The translations under genes were made by a program, and so were the position numbers. This document shows positions 59,699-64,000 of a stretch of DNA of 64,000 nucleotides, piece by piece. The stretch is from assembly GCA_009760855.2 (NCBI GenBank), contig WPIO01000019.1:1226001-1290000 (forward strand). Direction: 5' to 3'. The notes beneath the pieces are model-generated. The model saw nothing but the letters and a program-made list of their open reading frames with translations, did no database searches and was not told the origin of the DNA. Source of the stretch: Cristatella mucedo (lineage: Eukaryota > Bryozoa > Phylactolaemata > Cristatellidae). How positions within the stretch are numbered: position 1 is the stretch's first letter; every line of letters starts with the position of its first letter.

Positions 59699-60676
59699 TA
59701 GAAGTTAAGAGTCGCAACTCTGAGTCGAGAGGGTTCGCATATCAATTAGAATCTCGGCCAGGATGCTGCTACAGCGACACTTTATAACTCGCTACTTTCC
59801 TCTGCGACTGACCTCTGCTTAATGGACAGCTTTTTGGCAGATAACGTTTTATAACCTCGCAAGCAATTCGTAAATCGTATCAATGTATAAATGCTTATAG
59901 GCGGTATTTTTATTTTATGTTAGCAGAAGAAAGCGCTCTGTTACTAACGTGCTTCGTGGCCTCCATGTCATGATATAACAAAGTTGTAAACACAACATCC
60001 GTAATGTTTCCGCCAGTTTCAGCCGACGAATACCGAACTGTCGATGCTGTGCCTTGTATCACGGCTAGCTACTTGTAGGGGCAGCACCAATGCACACAGG
60101 TAGCGGTACACTGCTGCTGCGGCGAAAGCGGTACATTGACGGCAACGGGGGGGGGGTAAATAGCCGGATGGTAAACTACGGCCACGACTTACACTAATGG
60201 CTCCGTGGCCTAAATCTCGAATCAATGCAAATACCAATGCCAACAGCGGAGGCATAACTCGGCCTATATAAAATAATATAATAATATAATAAGGCCTATT
60301 GAATGGCTTGGGCTTTTATCGCATAATCGGTTTCTGGCCATTACAATTCAGGAACCGCAAATAATGAATATCAGTCATAATCAGTGATCCTCATCTCATC
60401 ATTGTAACTATGTCGAAATCAGTCAATAATCAGTTGTAATCAGTTATAATCTGGCATATTTACCACTCCGCCGTTTTAGCATTGTTTCTACGTCGTAACA
60501 GGTTAAATTTCATTTGCACAGCTATCGACGGTCTCCTGGATTTAGCCTGGCCGTCTTTTTAGCTTAACGGGGATGGCTCATTTTTCTGCTAATCAGCACC
60601 ATGCGTTTCGGCTATTACAAACGATTGATGAATTTGAAACGTGCTAACATGTGGTTTCGAAAGATATAAGCGAAAA

Positions 60677-60679
<3 letters not shown>
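59699..60679. other. 3' flank, no gene recognised
   Basis: Probable 3'UTR at first; no canonical AATAAA was seen close to the stop codon. A G run of nine or more lies near 60148-60157. 'atcagt(c/t)ataatcagt' words cluster at 60370-60445. Confidence 0.45.

Positions 60680-60722
<43 letters not shown>
60680..60722. repeat. (AT)n microsatellite
   Basis: About 21 AT units. Confidence 0.95.
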
Positions 60723-60727
<5 letters not shown>

Positions 60728-60792
60728 CATAGTGACAGATAAGCAGCTAAATAACTACGGTAACTGAACCAAGCAATGCGATCTCTCAGTGA

Positions 60793-61482
60793 TCAATGAG
60801 AACTCAATCTCTTTCTAGGCGCTTGACATTTGCTGCAGAGGGAAACGCGATTGAATGGTGAGTAATATCGTGCTTTAAAAACAACATGAATAACATGGTT
60901 AGGGGTAACATGCACAGGGTCAGCATGGAAGTGTGGTTAGTGGCACCCTGCACAGTGTCAGCACGCATGAGCACATCAAGGACGAATCACAGGGATCCAC
61001 TAAAGGCTGTCCTAAATAGGTGTGTGTTTTAAAGTTCTTTTTAAACGTGGTCAAGTCAGGTATGTTGTGACGCAAGTCGGGAGGGAGTTCCAGGTTTTGG
61101 GAGCATACGAACTAAATGCACGGTCTCCAAAGGATTCGAGGTTTGTGCGAGGTATTTCTATGGTAAACAGTTAGATTCCGAAAAGCAGGTGGAACGATGC
61201 TTAGCCTGGTGGGGAGTAGATCTGATAGGTAGGCTGGAGCAAAAGAATGAAGTCAATCCGTTGCCTGACTGGTAGCCAGTGCAGGTCAGCGAGAAGTGTT
61301 GTGATTTGGCAACTGCGAGGCTCGCGACAGACAAGCCTAGCTGCAGAGTTTGGCACCAGATGTAAGCGCCTTATTTAACGTGGATTTAGTATCCTTATCT
61401 AAACAAGCCCGAATTTTAGCAACGTTATGTATCTGAAAGTAGGCAGACTTGATTGTGGAGCTGATGTGGTCGTCTAACGAAT
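60793..61482 (-). repeat. LINE L-A 3' end copy
   Basis: Plus strand: 'gaactcaatctctttctagg', 3'UTR, then the reversed C-terminal region to the Leu-Asp-Asp-His block at 61482, where it meets an oppositely oriented L-B piece. Confidence 0.9.
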
Positions 61483-61990
61483 GACGGGAATCATTGCCCT
61501 AGCGCTGCTAGATCTATCGGCTGCCTTTGACAAAATTGATCACGGTGTCATACTTGAACGGTTAAGAACAACGACCGGTCTGCCAGATGAGACTATGGTG
61601 TGGTTTAAATCGTACTTGTCTTATCTTGTTCAATCCGCGTAGTGTGGAGGGTCAGGTCTCATCCTCCAGACCAGTCAGTCACCTGTGGAGTCCCTCAAGG
61701 TCCACAACGTCCGCCACGGCTTGGCTCCTCTATACCTAACTGATCTGTCCCACCAGTCTCAGCCTCCTTGTACTCTCAGGTCCTGTATGGACAATAAATT
61801 AGCTGTTCCATTCCTTCGCCTAGAGCCCTTTGGTGACAGAAGCTGTAGCTCTGCAGGTCCTAGACTGTGGAACTCGCTTCCACGATTCTTACGCAACGAC
61901 AACTACTCTCCTGCTGCCAAATACGGCACATCCTTTCCAGCTGTTCGGAGCTGCTACTACTGCTCCTCACTACCTCAACTACTCTCCTGA
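61483..61990 (+). repeat. LINE L-B, internally deleted copy
   Basis: Begins with the RT motif A region Leu-Leu-Asp-Leu-Ser-Ala-Ala-Phe-Asp-Lys-Ile-Asp-His (about 61510), runs to 'ttcaatccgcg' and Val-Thr-Cys-Gly-Val-Pro-type sequence near 61680, then jumps to the C-terminal Gly-Leu-Ala-Pro-Leu-Tyr-Leu (61722), Trp-Asn-Ser-Leu-Pro and Asn-Tyr-Ser-Pro blocks. Motif C is missing. Confidence 0.85.
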
Positions 61991-62199
61991 ATTGAAACTG
62001 CAGTTTCGCGAAGCATTTTTTTCGGAAATGGCAGTGTATCGCCATTCGAAGGTGTACAGGCTGGCTGGCCCGGGCCATAGAAGACTTAGCACGAAAACGC
62101 AAAAGCACAATTGCATGAAAATTTTGTGGATAAACCTGTAACACCATTCTGTATAATTTGGAATTAAACCCGCAGTTTTCTTACGTGCATTTATGGAAA
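61991..62199. other. Spacer before the GC-rich block
   Basis: Nothing identified. Confidence 0.5.
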
Positions 62200-63860
62200 C
62201 GGCAGCTGTATCGCAGTTATTCGGGGGACCTGCGGCCCGACAGGGGGCGAGACCTTTGCCCGCCAGGGGGTCACGTGGTACCAACCTGCTGCTATCCCTA
62301 CCCCCATTCCGAGCACCTGAAAGCGGAGCGAATAACGAGGCGCCGGCTTGCGGCCCCGGGCGTGGAATTGGCTTTTCTTTTCCGGCCGGCCAATCGTCGG
62401 GGAATCGCTGAAGTGCCTCGCCGCCTTCCGGGGCCGCGGGCGGGGGTGGGGGTGGGGGCGGGGCGGGCGGCACGAGAGAGAGCTGCAATATTCCTTCCAT
62501 TCCTGCCCTCGCTCTCAGAGCACGACGAGTGGACGCCTCTCGGTCTCCGGCGGTCCTCGGTCGCAGGGCACTCGTCTCGGTCACCGCTCCTCCGCTCGTT
62601 CTCGCGGTTAGTTCTCGCTTCATGGCTTCGCTGGAGGAGGAGGCCTCGCTGACTGACTCGAATGCTGACTCGTCGGCGTCGGCGCCGCCCTGCGGCTCCT
62701 CTGGCCCTGCGGCTCGAGGTTCGGACCCGCCGAGGAGGTCGGCGAAATCGCCGCCGCTGCGGCCGCCGCGCGGCCGCAGCGGCGGCGATTGCACGGCGGC
62801 GGCCCGCTCGCCACGACGACGCCGGGCTCGCGGGCCGCGCGGCGGCGGAAGCCGGACGCCGCCACTCGACGGCGGTCGGCGGCACAAGGCCAACAGCAGG
62901 GAGAGGGTCCGCATGCGAAGCCTCAACCGGGCGCTGGAAGCGCTTCGAGCGCACCTGCCGCTGCCGCCCGGTGGCGACTGCAAGCTGACGAAAATCGAGA
63001 CCCTTCGCTTCGCGTACAACTACATATTCATCCTGACGGAAACCTTAAAGGAGATCGAGCAGCAAGGAGCCAGCGGCGGCGCTCAGTGCTGCGTCGGCGG
63101 CGGCGAGTCGGGCGTCCGCGCCGTCGTCATCGCGTCACCCCGGAGGCGGATCGGCTCTCAACTGGCGGCTCGCTCCAGCGAACGAGCCACGAATGAGGCA
63201 GCCGCCGCCGCCGCCGCCTGCGGCTCGGCACTACCGTGGACGGACTCGCGCTGTGCGTCGTTCAGCTGACCGCCCGCCCAATGTGTGCTGCCCGGCTGGC
63301 CGGACCGTCCGCGAATTCTTCGAGCGCCTCCGCAGAACGCTTCGGCTCGCAGCCGACCTCACCGCCCGCACGTAAGAGCTGGCTTGCGAACGCCGCCAGA
63401 ACGCTCTCGAACCCTGGCACCTCCTCCTGCTCCTCCTGGCCGCCTCCTGGCCGCCGCAAGGTGTCGCGCGCGCGTCGACGCGTTTCGCGACGGGCTGCTC
63501 AAGAAAAACGGAATGAGCTCGAGAACGGCGGTGGCGCTGCATTGACCACTTCTCGGCGGCGAAATACTTTTTGAGTACTTTTTGAAAACCTCCGTTAGAT
63601 AGCCCGCGAGCCGACGGTTGCCGACGCACGTTCGTCTGTCTGGGCTGCTCGCACAAAGAACTGCGCCTGCGCGGGCAGAGCGCGTCGAGGAGCTCGGTGC
63701 GCGCGCTCGTCGCATCGTGGCTGCCGCGGCTGCTTCTTCGACGTGCAGCCGAGCGGCTTCGCGTTCTTCGAAGTGAAGCCGAGCGGGCAGCAAGTGCAGC
63801 CGGAAGTGCACGTGGTTGTGCAGACGACATCGGAACCACGAAGCAGCCAAATAAGATCTG
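62200..63860. promoter_or_regulatory. CpG-rich block containing the bHLH gene
   Basis: GC content and CpG density rise sharply around 62200 and fall towards 63860. It covers the promoter region, the whole coding exon and about 600 bases downstream. No TATA box is evident upstream of 62622. Long frames on the opposite strand here are a by-product of the composition. Confidence 0.6.
62622..63269 (+). CDS. ngn: Neurogenin-like bHLH transcription factor
   Basis: A single-exon frame of 215 residues. Residues 1-30 are acidic and Ser-rich (Met-Ala-Ser-Leu-Glu-Glu-Glu), as in neurogenins. Residues 31-85 are Pro/Arg/Gly-rich. The bHLH domain is residues 86-142: basic region [10 protein letters not shown], helix 1 with Leu-Asn-Arg-Ala-Leu, and the neurogenin hallmark '[15 protein letters not shown]' in helix 2. 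Neurogenins bind E-boxes as heterodimers with E proteins and drive neuronal fate in the nucleus. Residues 150-215 are low-complexity with an alanine run. The start is the first ATG in this frame; the frame is open further upstream but only from GTG. Oddities: the usual Arg-Asn-Arg-Met-His is Arg-Val-Arg-Met-Arg, and the loop is one residue longer. NeuroD or another Atonal-group member is less likely. Confidence 0.85.
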   Translation: MASLEEEASLTDSNADSSASAPPCGSSGPAARGSDPPRRSAKSPPLRPPRGRSGGDCTAAARSPRRRRARGPRGGGSRTPPLDGGRRHKANSRERVRMRSLNRALEALRAHLPLPPGGDCKLTKIETLRFAYNYIFILTETLKEIEQQGASGGAQCCVGGGESGVRAVVIASPRRRIGSQLAARSSERATNEAAAAAAACGSALPWTDSRCASFS

Positions 63861-64000
63861 TTCACAGAAGTGTTTCCTGAGCTTTCCTGACGCTAATAAG
63901 TTGTATGTCGCCTTAAGAGAGCTGCACATCGACCGAGGCGCTGCACGTTCACCTGGCGCTACATTCCGTAGCTCAAGGCTTGGCAGGAAGCTGACTAATT
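63270..64000 (+). other. 3' flank of the bHLH gene
   Basis: GC-rich until about 63860, with frames up to 230 codons on the minus strand that have no recognisable domain. No AATAAA was seen before the window ends, so the transcript end may lie outside. Confidence 0.45.

Noticed and set aside
61979-63019. 346-codon minus-strand open frame overlapping the bHLH gene
   Set aside because: The opposite strand carries a clear bHLH domain. The antisense frame is Arg/Pro/Ala-rich, has no domain and is expected from the GC-rich codon composition.

Overview
The window is nuclear DNA of an animal, most likely a marine or other invertebrate bilaterian. Three things support this: genes are split by GT-AG introns, the DNA is crowded with fragments of CR1/L2-type LINEs, tRNA-headed SINEs and very long dinucleotide microsatellites, and there are two recognisable animal gene families (a CatSper sperm calcium channel subunit and a neurogenin-like bHLH factor). 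CatSper genes are known to be lost from arthropods and nematodes, so those groups are unlikely. I cannot name the phylum from this sequence.

Layout. 1-43 kb is gene-poor. It holds microsatellites (CA, AT, GA/CAGA, CT, TG, CAG types), about 25 pieces of one LINE family (called L-A here), a few pieces of a second LINE family (L-B), two SINE families (S-A and S-B), one short pogo/Tigger-like DNA transposon (33663-34276) and a GC/CpG-rich block without a recognised gene (about 26640-28060). The L-A pieces are mostly 5'-truncated 3' ends, some with reverse-transcriptase or endonuclease remnants.

44.3-59.7 kb is the most interesting part. It contains a CatSper3-like ion channel gene on the plus strand: a first exon with the S1-S4 voltage sensor (48688-49176), then pore and S6 exons (50809-50985, 51914-52075) and three C-terminal exons (57555-57657, 57775-57913, 59575-59698). 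Together these make 397 codons plus stop, close to the length of mammalian CatSper3. About 4 kb upstream lies a second, roughly half-identical S1-S4 exon (44296-44781). It has its own start codon, the same exon end and the same phase-0 donor, but no pore exons follow it before the second copy. The two could be alternative first exons giving one pore two different voltage sensors, or the upstream one could be an orphaned duplicate. The introns carry more L-A, S-A and S-B copies and a large palindrome.

60-64 kb has a mixed LINE junction and then a strongly GC-rich block (about 62200-63860). That block encodes a 215-residue single-exon neurogenin-like bHLH protein (62622-63269).

Family names L-A, L-B, S-A and S-B are labels used only here. 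Repeat edges are read by eye and are good to about 10-50 bases. Long open frames inside microsatellites or GC-rich DNA were not treated as genes.
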